A stretch of 64,000 nucleotides of DNA from contig PUOX01000025.1 of assembly GCA_003552925.1 (NCBI GenBank), positions 1 to 64,000 on the forward strand, read 5' to 3'. Positions 43,302-52,152 of the stretch are shown piece by piece; the first letter of the stretch is position 1, and every line of letters starts with the position of its first letter. The position numbers and the translations under genes are program-made. This DNA is from Mollicutes bacterium (lineage in GTDB: Bacteria; Bacillota_I; Bacilli_A; Izemoplasmatales; Izemoplasmataceae). Under the pieces are notes generated by a model. That model was not told the DNA's origin, made no database searches, and worked only from the letters and a program-made list of their open reading frames with translations.

Positions 43302-43330
43302 TTGCATTCGCGCCCGCTTTTTTGTATAAT
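43302..43330 (+). promoter_or_regulatory. Promoter of the alaS T-box operon
   Basis: TTGCAT (43302-43307), a 17-nt spacer, TATAAT (43325-43330). Confidence 0.85.
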
Positions 43331-43337
43331 ACGGTAT

Positions 43338-43546
43338 AAATCGATGATGAAGACGAGTAGACGCCTCCCCGCGCCCCAAGAGAGTTTGTGGTTGCTGAAA
43401 ACAAACCGCGGCCGCGTCGAAGCTACTTCGGAGTGACGGCAAACCCGTCCGCCGCAAGGCGTTACCCTTATGAGCGCTAGCGATAGAATAAAGGTGGTAC
43501 CGCGGCAATGTTCGTCCTTGAGGGTTTCTTTGAGGGCGTTTTTTAT
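43338..43546 (+). promoter_or_regulatory. T-box riboswitch, alanine specifier
   Basis: The T-box sequence AAGGTGGTACCGCGG (43491-43505) is followed by a terminator hairpin and T-run (43513-43544). In Stem I the codon GCT (43422-43424) lies five bases before GGAGTG, the specifier position. The UGGU bulge pairs with ACCA, as expected for the A discriminator of tRNA-Ala. It should sense uncharged tRNA-Ala and control alaS and downstream genes. Confidence 0.95.
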
Positions 43547-43568
43547 TGATAACGAAGGAGTGAGTCCC

Positions 43569-46208
43569 ATGAACAAAATGAGCGGACACGACATCAAAAA
43601 GATTTGGCTGTCCTATTTTAAAGACAAAGGCCACAAGGTGGAAGAAAGTTCCTCCCTTGTGCCGATCAACGACCCGACGCTGCTTTTCATCAACGCCGGC
43701 GTCGCCCCCTTGAAAGGGTATTTCGACGGATCGCGGGTTCCAAGCAACCCCCGCATCGTCAACGTGCAAAAGTGCATCCGCACCAACGACATTGAAAACG
43801 TGGGCAAGACCGCCCGCCATCACACGTTCTTCGAAATGCTCGGCAATTTTTCCATTGGCGATTATTTCCGCGACGAAGCGATGGAATGGGCCTATGAAAT
43901 CCTCACCTCCGAAAAATATTACGGCCTCGATCCCGAAAAGCTTTACATGACGGTCTATCCGACCGATGAGGAATCGTTTGAAAAATGGCTGGAAATCGGC
44001 GTCAAAAAAGATCACATCCTCAAAAGCGAAGAGTGCTACTGGGAAATCGGCCCCGGCCCTTGCGGTCCTTCGACCGAAATATTCTACGACCGTGGCGACG
44101 CTTATGGAAAAGCCGATTTGGACCTCATCCGCAACGACGTCGAAAACGACCGCTACATTGAAATCTGGAACATCGTCTTTTCACAATTCAACGCCAAAGA
44201 AGGCTTGAAGCGAGAAGAATATCCGGAGCTCCCCAGCAAAAACATCGACACGGGCATGGGGCTCGAACGCATGGCCTGCATCTTGCAAGAGACGCCGACC
44301 AACTTCGAAACCGACCTCTTTTACCCGGTCATCGAGCATATCGAACGTTTAAGCGGCGTCAAATATGAAGGCAAAGAAAGCTTTAAAGTCATCGCCGACC
44401 ACGTCCGTAGCGTCGTCTTCGCCGTCAGCGACGGCGCCACGTTCTCAAACGAAGGCAGAGGCTATGTGCTTCGAAGACTTCTCCGCCGCGCCGTCAAGCA
44501 CGGCCGCCAGCTCGGCATCGAAAAACCATTCATGAAAGGCCTTGTGCGCACCGTCATCGACATGATGGAAGAGACCTACCCGTACCTCCGCAAGACGCAA
44601 ACGTTCACCGAGGAGATGATCGAAAAGGAAGAGGAGAAATTCCTTGAAACCCTCCATTACGGTGAAAAGATGCTTGAAGAACTGATGAAAGATACCGACA
44701 AGATCATCGACGGCAAAGACGCCTTCACCCTTTACGACACCTACGGCTTTCCCGTAGAACTCACCGAAGAATACGCGGAAGCGAAGGGCTTCAGCGTCGA
44801 TAAGGACGGCTTTCACGAAAGCATGGCCGAACAAAAAGAACGCGCCCGCGCGGCCCGCAAGGACGATTACTCAATGAAAGACCAAAACGAAGCCTTCCTC
44901 CGTTTCAAAGCGAAAAGCGAGTTCGTCGGCTATGAGACCACCGACATCGAAAGCGTCGTCCTGAAAGTCTTCGACGCCGGCATCGTCACCGAAAAGACGC
45001 CCTTTTACGCCGAAAGCGGCGGCCAAATCGCCGACCAGGGCGTCATCGTCAAAGACGAAAAGGTCTACAGTGTCGACGACGTGCAAAGACTGCCTAACAA
45101 CCAACACCTCCATATTCTTGAGGACCACGACCTTCAAGAAGGCGACAAAGTGCGCCTCAAAGTTGATGACGCCTCCCGCGAACTGACCAAGGCCCACCAC
45201 TCGGCCACACACCTTCTTTACAGCACGCTCCGTGAAACCCTCGGTTCGCACGTCATGCAGCAAGGAAGCCTCGTCGGTCCCGATTATCTTCGGTTCGACT
45301 TCAACCACTACGAACTCTTAGACGATGAGACCGTGGTGGAAATCGAACGAAAAGTCAACGAAAAAATCCGTGAAGGCATCGACGTTGAAATAGAACACGG
45401 CGACATCGACGAAGCCAAAGAACGAGGCGCCATCGCCGAATTCGGCGAAAAGTACGACGACGAAGTGCGCATGGTCAACATGGGCGAAACCCTGGACCTT
45501 TGCGGCGGCACCCACGTCGACAACACCGGCAAAATCGAATCCTTCGCCATCGCCAACATCGAATCGAAAGGGTCGGGCATCTACCGCATCGTCGCCCTCG
45601 CCAAAACCAAAACACACGCAATCACGGACTACATGCGCGGCTTTGAATCGACCTTGAACCACCTCCGGCAAAAAGTCCGAAACATTTTCGAAGAAGCGAA
45701 AAAAGAACAGATTGACCTTGACTTCAAAGAGCTCGAGGATTTCGAAGCCCAAGGTTCCTACGAAGACATACTGAAGATGCGCAAGCGTCTTGCAGACTAT
45801 CAAAAACGTGTCAAAAAGCTTGAAAAGACGTTCGAATCGAAGCGCCGCCAGCAAAAACTGAGCGACTTGGACTCATATTTGAACCAAAAAGACGACCAAG
45901 GCAACATCGTCGTCAAAACCGAAGGCATCGACCCCGACACCGTCAAAACCCTCGCGGACAGGCTGATGGACCAAACCGAAGGCGGAATCGTCTTCATCGC
46001 CAACGTTTTGGGCGAAAAGATGATATTGATCGCCAAAAGTCGAAGCGACGTGCACGCCGGAAACCTCGTTAAAGAAGCCGCCAAAATCGCCGGAGGCGGA
46101 GGCGGCGGCAAAAAAGAATTCGCCCAAGCCGGCGCCAAAAACGTCGACAAAATCGACGACGTGCTCAATTATGTGAAGGAGAAAATTCGTGAAAGCGCTC
46201 GGTCTTGA
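43569..46208 (+). CDS. alaS: Alanyl-tRNA synthetase
   Basis: Class II synthetase with an editing domain. Catalytic-domain signatures include VKKDHILKSEECYWEIGPGPCGPSTEI-type motif 2 residues (~150) and GMGLERM (motif 3). The editing zinc site is HHSATHLL (~543) together with CGGTHVDNTG (~645), and a C-terminal glycine-rich C-Ala domain (GGGGGGKKEFAQAG) closes the protein. 879 residues from ATG 43569, behind AAGGAGTGAGTCCC. It is the first gene of a six-gene operon with ruvX, DUF1292, yrrM and the two U32 genes. Confidence 0.98.
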   Translation: MNKMSGHDIKKIWLSYFKDKGHKVEESSSLVPINDPTLLFINAGVAPLKGYFDGSRVPSNPRIVNVQKCIRTNDIENVGKTARHHTFFEMLGNFSIGDYFRDEAMEWAYEILTSEKYYGLDPEKLYMTVYPTDEESFEKWLEIGVKKDHILKSEECYWEIGPGPCGPSTEIFYDRGDAYGKADLDLIRNDVENDRYIEIWNIVFSQFNAKEGLKREEYPELPSKNIDTGMGLERMACILQETPTNFETDLFYPVIEHIERLSGVKYEGKESFKVIADHVRSVVFAVSDGATFSNEGRGYVLRRLLRRAVKHGRQLGIEKPFMKGLVRTVIDMMEETYPYLRKTQTFTEEMIEKEEEKFLETLHYGEKMLEELMKDTDKIIDGKDAFTLYDTYGFPVELTEEYAEAKGFSVDKDGFHESMAEQKERARAARKDDYSMKDQNEAFLRFKAKSEFVGYETTDIESVVLKVFDAGIVTEKTPFYAESGGQIADQGVIVKDEKVYSVDDVQRLPNNQHLHILEDHDLQEGDKVRLKVDDASRELTKAHHSATHLLYSTLRETLGSHVMQQGSLVGPDYLRFDFNHYELLDDETVVEIERKVNEKIREGIDVEIEHGDIDEAKERGAIAEFGEKYDDEVRMVNMGETLDLCGGTHVDNTGKIESFAIANIESKGSGIYRIVALAKTKTHAITDYMRGFESTLNHLRQKVRNIFEEAKKEQIDLDFKELEDFEAQGSYEDILKMRKRLADYQKRVKKLEKTFESKRRQQKLSDLDSYLNQKDDQGNIVVKTEGIDPDTVKTLADRLMDQTEGGIVFIANVLGEKMILIAKSRSDVHAGNLVKEAAKIAGGGGGGKKEFAQAGAKNVDKIDDVLNYVKEKIRESARS

Positions 46209-46608
46209 CCTCGGCGACGCTTCGCTCGGCATCGCCATCAGCGACCGTGAGAAAATGATCGCCCGGGGTGTTGAGAACCTTCGCTTTGAGCAAGGCGATT
46301 GGCAAACCCCGTTGAACAAGGTGAAAGCCCTTGTGGCGAAAGAGCCCATCGACGTCATCGTCCTGGGGCATCCCAAAAACATGGACGGCACCTCCGGCAA
46401 ACAGGCCAAAACGGCGGAAACGTTCAAAAAGTTGTTGGAAAAAAGCGTAGATGTTACAATTGTCTTATACGATGAACGCTTGACCACCAAAATGGCGCAA
46501 GGCCAAATGCAAAGAAGCCTCCGCGCCCGCAAGAAACGACAATTGCGCCTCGATGAAGAATCCGCGGTGGTGCTATTGCAAAACTATCTCGATGGAAAGA
46601 AGGAGTGA
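46189..46608 (+). CDS. ruvX: RuvX/YqgF Holliday junction resolvase-like nuclease
   Basis: RNase H-fold nuclease implicated in 16S rRNA 5' processing and Holliday-junction resolution. The acidic active-site strand GLDLGDASLGIAIS (~5-18), LGHPKNMDGTSG and YDERLTT are family motifs; the first aspartate and the ERL glutamate are retained. 139 residues. GTG 46189 lies inside the alaS end (20-nt overlap) after AAGGAGAAAATTC. In Bacillus yrzL lies between alaS and yrrK; here it is missing. Confidence 0.94.
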   Translation: MKALGLDLGDASLGIAISDREKMIARGVENLRFEQGDWQTPLNKVKALVAKEPIDVIVLGHPKNMDGTSGKQAKTAETFKKLLEKSVDVTIVLYDERLTTKMAQGQMQRSLRARKKRQLRLDEESAVVLLQNYLDGKKE

Positions 46609-46613
46609 GCGAC

Positions 46614-46877
46614 ATGGAAGAAAAGACTCTCCGCGTCATTGATGAAAACGGCAACGAACATGACTACGAAATCGTCCTAACGTTCAAATCGGACCAAACC
46701 CAAAAAAATTATGTCGTGTACAAAGAACCCGGCGACAGCGACGAAGTCTACGCCGCCATCTACAACGAAGAAGACAAGGACGGCGGCCGCTTGCAGCCCG
46801 TCGAGTCCGAAGAAGAATGGGACATCATCGAAGAGGTTCTCAACACGTTCTTAGAAGAGGAAGAACCCAAGCAGTGA
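46614..46877 (+). CDS. DUF1292 family acidic protein (YrzB)
   Basis: 87-residue, strongly acidic protein whose position after ruvX matches Bacillus yrzB. The family core is visible (LRVIDENGNEHDYEIVLTF, then YVVYKEPGD and a D/E-rich C terminus). No biochemical function is established. ATG 46614 follows AAGGAGTGAGCGAC. Its stop overlaps the next start (GTGA). In Bacillus the next gene is mltG (yrrL), a wall-related transglycosylase; it is absent here. Confidence 0.85.
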   Translation: MEEKTLRVIDENGNEHDYEIVLTFKSDQTQKNYVVYKEPGDSDEVYAAIYNEEDKDGGRLQPVESEEEWDIIEEVLNTFLEEEEPKQ

Positions 46878-47488
46878 GCTATTTCGACACTCTTCCCCAC
46901 AAGGAAGAGCGTAGCGAACTCTACACGCGCATGCGAGAGCACGCAAGGCGGGAAGAGATTCCCATCCTTTCCGCCGAGTGTGCGCGTTTTTTGTCGCAAC
47001 TCATTCGTTTGGTTCGCGCCGAACACGTCTTGGAAATCGGCACCGCGATCGGCTATAGCGCGCTGAAGATGGCCGACGCCGGTGCAAAAGTTGTGAGCGT
47101 CGAACGTTCCAAGGCCATGTGCGAGGAAGCGAAAGCCTACATCGAAGCGCATGGCGAGGCCGATGTCGACGTGATTTGCGCCGATGCGGTGAGGCTGGAT
47201 CCCGCCACCTTGCCGGGTCCGTTCGACGTGTTGTTCATCGACGCCGCCAAAGCCCAGTACGGCGCTTTTTTTGACCGCTATGAAAAACACGTGGTCAAAG
47301 GCGGGCTCATCGTTGTCGACAACGTCCTCTTTCAAGGCATGAACCTAGAACAAGAAACCAACAAGAACATTCGCCAGCTGATTCGAAAAATCGACCGTTT
47401 CAACCGCGATGTGATGGAACGCGAAGAATTTGACTGCGCCGTGCATCCCTTAGGCGACGGGATGATGGTTTGCATCAAGAAGGAATGA
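46874..47488 (+). CDS. O-methyltransferase, YrrM type (TrmR-like)
   Basis: SAM-dependent methyltransferase of the class I fold. The SAM loop is VLEIGTAIGYSAL (~47-59), followed by VVSVERSKAM and the catalytic/metal segment DVLFIDAAKAQYGAFFDRY (~116) and VVDNVLFQG. Bacillus YrrM (TrmR) methylates 5-hydroxyuridine at tRNA position 34, and the next two genes here make that hydroxyuridine, so the same role is likely. 204 residues; GTG 46874 overlaps the previous stop by 4 nt, and alternatives upstream lack a site. Confidence 0.88.
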   Translation: MSYFDTLPHKEERSELYTRMREHARREEIPILSAECARFLSQLIRLVRAEHVLEIGTAIGYSALKMADAGAKVVSVERSKAMCEEAKAYIEAHGEADVDVICADAVRLDPATLPGPFDVLFIDAAKAQYGAFFDRYEKHVVKGGLIVVDNVLFQGMNLEQETNKNIRQLIRKIDRFNRDVMEREEFDCAVHPLGDGMMVCIKKE

Positions 47489-47493
47489 TGTGT

Positions 47494-48378
47494 ATGGACA
47501 TGCTTGTGATGACCGATCGGGCTTTGGTGGAAGGACTGCTTGAAAGACCTGTTTCCGGCCTCGTTTTCGGTCTGAATGCTTTTTCGCAACGCATGCGCGA
47601 GACGTTTTCCGCCGAAGAACTGGCAGAATACGCAAAACGCGTGCATGAGGCGGGGAAAAAGTTTTATGTGAACATGAACGCGTTGATTGAAGAAGAGGAC
47701 CTAGATGCGCTTGAGGACGTTGTGCGAACGGTGGCCGAACTTCCCCTTGACGGCGTGCTGTTTGCGGACTTGGCGGTTTATGAGGCGTTCAAGCCCTACA
47801 ACTTGACGCAAAAACTGATCTATTACCCCGAAACGTATGTGACGAGCCCCGCCGATGTCGATTTCTGGTCGGAACAGGACATCCAAAGCGTCGTGCTTTC
47901 ACGCGAGTTGACGCTTGCCTCGATTGAGAAAATCGGCCAGCGCAAAAACATGCCCATCGCGATGGTCGGACACGGCTATTTGAACATGTTCCACTCCAAA
48001 AGGCGGTTGGTGAAGACGTTTTTCGACCATACCAAGGACCAGGATTCAAACGCGCTCAAAGGCAAAACGTTCACCCTGGTCGAAGAATTGCGCGACGACC
48101 TCTATCCGATCTATCAAGACGATTTCGGCACCCACATCTTCAGAAGCCGTCCGTTTGCGAGCTTCAAAGTGCTCGACCGGCTTGCCGGGGTGTTGGATGT
48201 TTTCTTGATCGACACGCTGTTTTACGAGCGGGACCGCATCTTTCAAATTGTCGACGATTACGCCTTTTCACTGGAAAAAGCCCCTGCCTCGAAACTCCTC
48301 GAGCGCTATGAAGACCACGACGACGGGTTTTTGTTTCAGGAAACGACCGATGTGAAAGCGCGAGGTGGTTCGCGATGA
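47494..48378 (+). CDS. trhP1: Peptidase U32-family tRNA hydroxylation protein, first subunit (YrrN/TrhP1-like)
   Basis: Bacillus YrrN and YrrO (TrhP1 and TrhP2) together are needed for 5-hydroxyuridine at tRNA position 34, from prephenate. This 294-residue member is the short, more divergent partner: it has the U32 TIM-barrel-like order (VYEAFKPYNLTQKLIYYPETYVT region, LSRELTLASIEKIG) and a GHGYLNMFHSKRRL segment where longer members have the cysteine signature, so the cysteines are missing. ATG 47494 lies 9 nt after AAGGA. It overlaps trhP2 by 4 nt. Confidence 0.85.
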   Translation: MDMLVMTDRALVEGLLERPVSGLVFGLNAFSQRMRETFSAEELAEYAKRVHEAGKKFYVNMNALIEEEDLDALEDVVRTVAELPLDGVLFADLAVYEAFKPYNLTQKLIYYPETYVTSPADVDFWSEQDIQSVVLSRELTLASIEKIGQRKNMPIAMVGHGYLNMFHSKRRLVKTFFDHTKDQDSNALKGKTFTLVEELRDDLYPIYQDDFGTHIFRSRPFASFKVLDRLAGVLDVFLIDTLFYERDRIFQIVDDYAFSLEKAPASKLLERYEDHDDGFLFQETTDVKARGGSR

Positions 48379-49562
48379 AGAAACCGGAACTCTTGGCGCC
48401 GGCTGGCGATCTTGAAAAACTGAAAATCGCCTTGCTCTATGGTGCGGACGCCGTGTATTTGGGCGGCGTTTCGTTTTCGCTGCGCGCCCGCGCTTCGAAT
48501 TTCACCGTAGAAGACATTGCCGAAGGCGTCCGTTTCGCCCATTCGCACGGCAAGAGAGTGTATGTGACCACCAACATTTTCCCGCACCCCGACGACCTCG
48601 AGGGGTTTGTGCCGTATGTGAAGAAGCTTGAAGAAATCGGTGTCGACGCACTCATTTGCGCCTCTTCGGGCATGATCGGTTTGGTCCGAAAACATACGAA
48701 TCTAAACGTGCACGTTTCCACCCAACAATCGGTGCTCAACCATAAAGCCGTCAACTTCTGGCACGAACGCGGCGCGAGCCGCACGGTGCTCGCGCGGGAG
48801 CTCTCGCTTACCGCGCTGGAAAAACTCGCCCGACATTCTGAAAGCGAACTCGAAGTCTTCATTCACGGCGGGATGTGCGTTTCCTATTCAGGAAAATGCA
48901 CTTTGTCAAACACCATGAGCAACCGCGACGCCAACCGCGGCGGGTGTGCGCATTCGTGCCGCTGGAACTACGACTTGTTTTCCGGAGAGGACAAACTGAA
49001 CCGTTCGATGCCGTTTGCGATGAGTTCGAAAGACCTTCAAAGCGTGCGCCACATCTCCAAACTCATCGATTTGAACATCGACAGTTTGAAGATTGAAGGC
49101 CGCATGAAGAGCGTGCACTATATCGCCACGGTGGTCAGAACGTACCGCAAGCTCATCGACGATTTGACTGAAGACATCGACGTGGACATTCCGAAATATC
49201 TTCTCGAAATCAAAAAGGCGGAAAACCGGTTGACGTCGGAAGGGTTCATGAACGGCATGGCCGGCGTCGACGAACAGCTTTACAATCTCCGCAGCGAACA
49301 GCCCACGCAAGCTTTCGTCGGGATGGTGCTCGACTACGACGACGACAGCCGGACGGCCCTCATCGAACAAAGGAACTATTTCGAAGCCGGCGACACGTTG
49401 GAAATCTTTACGCCCCGGTTTGAACCGGTGCTGTTCAAGGTCGATTCCTTGCGCGACGAGGAAGGCGAAACGATCGACGTGGCCAGGCATCCCAAACAAC
49501 GCCTCATCATCGATGCGCCCTTTGAAATGAAGCCTTTTGACATCCTGCGCAAACCAAAATAA
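48375..49562 (+). CDS. trhP2: Peptidase U32-family tRNA hydroxylation protein (YrrO/TrhP2-like)
   Basis: Longer U32 partner with the complete signature EVFIHGGMCVSYSGKC followed by RGGCAHSCRW, whose four cysteines could hold an iron-sulfur cluster. The N-terminal PELLAPAGDLEKLKIALLYG is family-typical. 395 residues with a C-terminal beta domain (VGMVLDYDDDSRTALIEQ). It acts in tRNA wobble uridine hydroxylation with the preceding gene. Older annotations call it a collagenase-like protease. It ends the alaS operon; Bacillus udk, between this gene and greA, is absent. Confidence 0.93.
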   Translation: MKKPELLAPAGDLEKLKIALLYGADAVYLGGVSFSLRARASNFTVEDIAEGVRFAHSHGKRVYVTTNIFPHPDDLEGFVPYVKKLEEIGVDALICASSGMIGLVRKHTNLNVHVSTQQSVLNHKAVNFWHERGASRTVLARELSLTALEKLARHSESELEVFIHGGMCVSYSGKCTLSNTMSNRDANRGGCAHSCRWNYDLFSGEDKLNRSMPFAMSSKDLQSVRHISKLIDLNIDSLKIEGRMKSVHYIATVVRTYRKLIDDLTEDIDVDIPKYLLEIKKAENRLTSEGFMNGMAGVDEQLYNLRSEQPTQAFVGMVLDYDDDSRTALIEQRNYFEAGDTLEIFTPRFEPVLFKVDSLRDEEGETIDVARHPKQRLIIDAPFEMKPFDILRKPK

Positions 49563-49570
49563 AAAAGAAA

Positions 49571-49599
49571 TTGTCACACAAATCAAAACGTGATACAAT
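49571..49599 (+). promoter_or_regulatory. Promoter of greA
   Basis: TTGTCA (49571-49576), a 17-nt spacer, TACAAT (49594-49599); ~19-nt leader. Confidence 0.8.
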
Positions 49600-49624
49600 A
49601 GCCATAATCAAAGGAGGGAACCCC

Positions 49625-50095
49625 ATGGAAAACAACTCATACAAACTTACGCAAAAAGGCATAGACAAGCTCAAAGCCGAACTTGAACGCTTGAAAACGA
49701 CCGACCGCGACCGCAACTTAGAAGCGTTGAAAGACGCCCGTTCCCAGGGCGATTTGAGCGAGAACGCCGATTACGACGCCGCAAGGGATGAGCAAGCCCG
49801 CATCGAGGCGAGAATCAAAGAAATCGAGAACATTTTGAAAAACGCGGAATTGATTCGAGACGATAAAAACAACCACAAAGTGACCATCGGCAAAACCGTC
49901 AAACTTAAAATCAACGACAACCCCCCAAAGGATTACAACATCGTCGGTTCGCTCGAAGCGGACCCCTTCGACAACAAGATCTCCAACGAATCGCCCATCG
50001 GCAAGGCCGTTTTGGGCCACAAGAAGGGCGACAAGACCCGCATCAAAACCGAAGCCAACCGCGAGTTGAACATCGAAATTCTCGACGTGAAATAA
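49625..50095 (+). CDS. greA: Transcription elongation factor GreA
   Basis: Rescues backtracked RNA polymerase by stimulating transcript cleavage. The N-terminal coiled coil (~10-75) contains the tip acidic residues within SQGDLSENADYDAARDEQ, and the C-terminal FKBP-like domain ends in SPIGKAVLGHKKGD. 156 residues from ATG 49625, behind AAAGGAGGGAACCCC; a longer in-frame start at 49571 overlaps the promoter. A terminator immediately follows. Confidence 0.97.
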   Translation: MENNSYKLTQKGIDKLKAELERLKTTDRDRNLEALKDARSQGDLSENADYDAARDEQARIEARIKEIENILKNAELIRDDKNNHKVTIGKTVKLKINDNPPKDYNIVGSLEADPFDNKISNESPIGKAVLGHKKGDKTRIKTEANRELNIEILDVK

Positions 50096-50119
50096 AAGAA
50101 TGCGACCCATTCTTTTTTT
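50095..50119 (+). terminator. Intrinsic terminator of greA
   Basis: AAAGAATG / CATTCTTT stem with a 5-nt loop and a seven-T run, beginning at the last base of the stop codon. Confidence 0.85.
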
Positions 50120-50140
50120 CATTCTTAAGGAGTGGTCCTA

Positions 50141-50827
50141 ATGCGTATCGGCGCCGTATTGGCGATGGAAGAAGAAATGAGCGTTCTCTTGCGCTTTTCA
50201 ACGTTTCACAAAACGACGTTTCGAGACTACGACGTTTACGAAGGAAAGCTCGGCGACCACAGCGTCTTTGTCTTGCGGCTGGCCATCGGCAAAGTCCAAG
50301 CCGCGCACATGACGACGCTCTTTTTGGAGCACTACCGTTTGGACGCGATTGTCAACGTCGGCATCGCCGGCGGCTTGCAAGCCGAACTGGGCGATGTGAT
50401 TTTGGCGCGCGGCGCCCTTTACCACGACGTCGACGTCACCGCCTTCGGCGATTATGAACCGGGGCAGCTTCCCGGATTCGAGACCGTGTTCGCAAGCGAC
50501 GCCGGATTGCTGGAAAAAGGCAAGCAAGCGCTTGAAAAAGCGAACATGCCCTTCAAAACCGGGCTGCTTTGTTCGGGGGATTCTTTCGCGGTCGACATGA
50601 CCCCGTTCGCGCCGTTTATGAAACGCTACGACGACTTGCTAGGCGTCGATATGGAAAGCGCGCCTGTTGGGCATGTGGCTTTTTTGATGGGCGTTCCGTT
50701 TTTGGCCATCCGCGGCATTTCCGACTGCATCGGCAAAGCCGACCAGCTTGACGACCACGAAGCCCGGGCAGAACGCGCCTGCTATCGCGCAGCGGAAGCG
50801 TTTGTCGAAGTGGTAAAGGCCCTATGA
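50141..50827 (+). CDS. mtnN: 5'-methylthioadenosine/S-adenosylhomocysteine nucleosidase
   Basis: Cleaves MTA and SAH to adenine and the thioribose, recycling SAM by-products. The start RIGAVLAMEEEM, NVGIAGGL (~70), the GDSF segment and the purine/ribose-binding DMESA motif (~170) identify it, with the catalytic aspartate in ISDCIG. 228 residues from ATG 50141 after AAGGAGTGGTCCTA. It overlaps the following metallopeptidase gene by 4 nt. Confidence 0.95.
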   Translation: MRIGAVLAMEEEMSVLLRFSTFHKTTFRDYDVYEGKLGDHSVFVLRLAIGKVQAAHMTTLFLEHYRLDAIVNVGIAGGLQAELGDVILARGALYHDVDVTAFGDYEPGQLPGFETVFASDAGLLEKGKQALEKANMPFKTGLLCSGDSFAVDMTPFAPFMKRYDDLLGVDMESAPVGHVAFLMGVPFLAIRGISDCIGKADQLDDHEARAERACYRAAEAFVEVVKAL

Positions 50828-51555
50828 AGTTTTCGATGACCATCGAAGGCCAAGACGTCCGTTTTGACATTACCCGCCGCAAGCGGCAAAAACGCATCTA
50901 CATCAAACCCCACAAACATCACCATTACCGCGTCAGCGCGCCCTACCACGCTTCGAAGCGCGACATCGAGGCGGCCATCAAGTTGTTCAAAAAGGAAATC
51001 CTGGCCATGCCGGCGCTCATCACCCCTTTCGAGCGTCTTTTGCATGGTGAAACCGTGAAACTGTTCGGAAGCGACATCCCCGTGCGTCTCCATTCTGCAA
51101 CACGCCGACACACAACGTTCGAAGAGGACGTTTTGCATCTATATACGCCGGGCGACGATGAACTTCTAGACAAAAAAGCCGTCGAACGGCGCTTGAAGAA
51201 ACTCTTTTTGCACGAAGTGCAACGCTTGCACGAAACGATGCAGCGCATGTATCCGGAGCTAATTGAAGGCAATGTGGATTTTTCTTGCCGCTACATGAAA
51301 AGCAAGTTCGGCAGCGCGCAGCCGCAAACGCGAAAAGTGACGCTCAATTTGGCGTTGGTGCATTATCCATTCGTGTACACGGAATACATCTACGCGCATG
51401 AAATGGCGCATTTTCTCCACCCCAACCATTCTTCCGCGTTTTACCGTACGCTCGGCCGCCTTTGCCCGAACCACAAAACGCTTCGAAAAAGTCTTGATGA
51501 GTACCATAAAGCCTACACAACCGTTGAAACTCGTGACAAAACAAGCGCGGTTTAG
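50824..51555 (+). CDS. YgjP/DUF45-type zinc metallopeptidase
   Basis: Minimal gluzincin-like fold with the zinc motif YAHEMAHFLHPNHSSAFY (HEXXH at ~192), preceded by the conserved SRYMKSKFGSAQ-like segment (CRYMKSKFGSAQPQTRKVTLN). The N-terminal half has the RRKRQKRIYIKPHKHHHYRVSAP pattern of the family. 243 residues, no signal peptide, so probably cytoplasmic. The physiological substrate is unknown. It is coupled to mtnN by a 4-nt overlap, and its 3' end contains the -35 of the yqeG promoter. Confidence 0.87.
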   Translation: MKFSMTIEGQDVRFDITRRKRQKRIYIKPHKHHHYRVSAPYHASKRDIEAAIKLFKKEILAMPALITPFERLLHGETVKLFGSDIPVRLHSATRRHTTFEEDVLHLYTPGDDELLDKKAVERRLKKLFLHEVQRLHETMQRMYPELIEGNVDFSCRYMKSKFGSAQPQTRKVTLNLALVHYPFVYTEYIYAHEMAHFLHPNHSSAFYRTLGRLCPNHKTLRKSLDEYHKAYTTVETRDKTSAV

Positions 51556-51561
51556 TATACT
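51533..51561 (+). promoter_or_regulatory. Promoter of the yqeG operon
   Basis: GTGACA (51533-51538), a 17-nt spacer, TATACT (51556-51561). It overlaps the end of the upstream peptidase gene. Confidence 0.7.
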
Positions 51562-51587
51562 ATGACTGAATACGAGGAGGCGAAGCC

Positions 51588-52148
51588 ATGTTCCATCATT
51601 GCATAAACATCAAGAAATGCATCCCCGACTTCCATGTGGAAAACGTCTACGCCTTGGACGCGAAATCTTTATACGACCGTGGATTCCGTGTGCTTCTTGT
51701 CGACATCGACAACACGCTCATGTCTTATGAAGAAAAGGACCCGACCGACCGTGTGCGCGGCTTTGTAAGCGCAATGCACAAAGAAGGCCTTGAAATCGTG
51801 TTGATCTCCAACAACCGCAAAAAGCGGATCAAACCGTATGCGGACGCGCTTGGCGTACCTTGTATCTTCGGCGCGAAGAAACCTCTAAAACGCGGATTTT
51901 TGAGCGCGCTTAAGAAGTTGGACACGGCGCAAAAGAAAGAAGCCGTCCTTGTGGTGGGCGACCAGCTGCTTACCGATGTTTACGGCGCAAAGCGCGCCGG
52001 TTTGAGCGTTGCGCTCGTTCGTCCGATTCGCAAAGAAACGGAAAAATGGTTCACACGGCTAAACCGCATTGTCGAACGAAAAATTCTGAAAAAGATCGCG
52101 AAACGGTATCCTGAGAAATACGAAGCTTTAGAGCTCGCCAAGAGGTGA
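51588..52148 (+). CDS. yqeG: YqeG-family HAD phosphatase (subfamily IIIA)
   Basis: Haloacid dehalogenase-fold phosphatase. Motif I is LLVDIDNTLM (~35-44) with both aspartates, motif II is LISNNRKKR, and motif III/IV is VVGDQLLTDVYGAKRAG. Bacterial YqeG resembles the plant/yeast phosphatidylglycerophosphate phosphatase GEP4 family, so a role in phosphatidylglycerol synthesis after PgsA is plausible, but this is inference. 186 residues. It starts after ACGAGGAGGCGAAGCC and leads the conserved yqeG-yqeH-yqeK-rsfS group. Confidence 0.9.
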   Translation: MFHHCINIKKCIPDFHVENVYALDAKSLYDRGFRVLLVDIDNTLMSYEEKDPTDRVRGFVSAMHKEGLEIVLISNNRKKRIKPYADALGVPCIFGAKKPLKRGFLSALKKLDTAQKKEAVLVVGDQLLTDVYGAKRAGLSVALVRPIRKETEKWFTRLNRIVERKILKKIAKRYPEKYEALELAKR

Positions 52149-52152
52149 TTCG

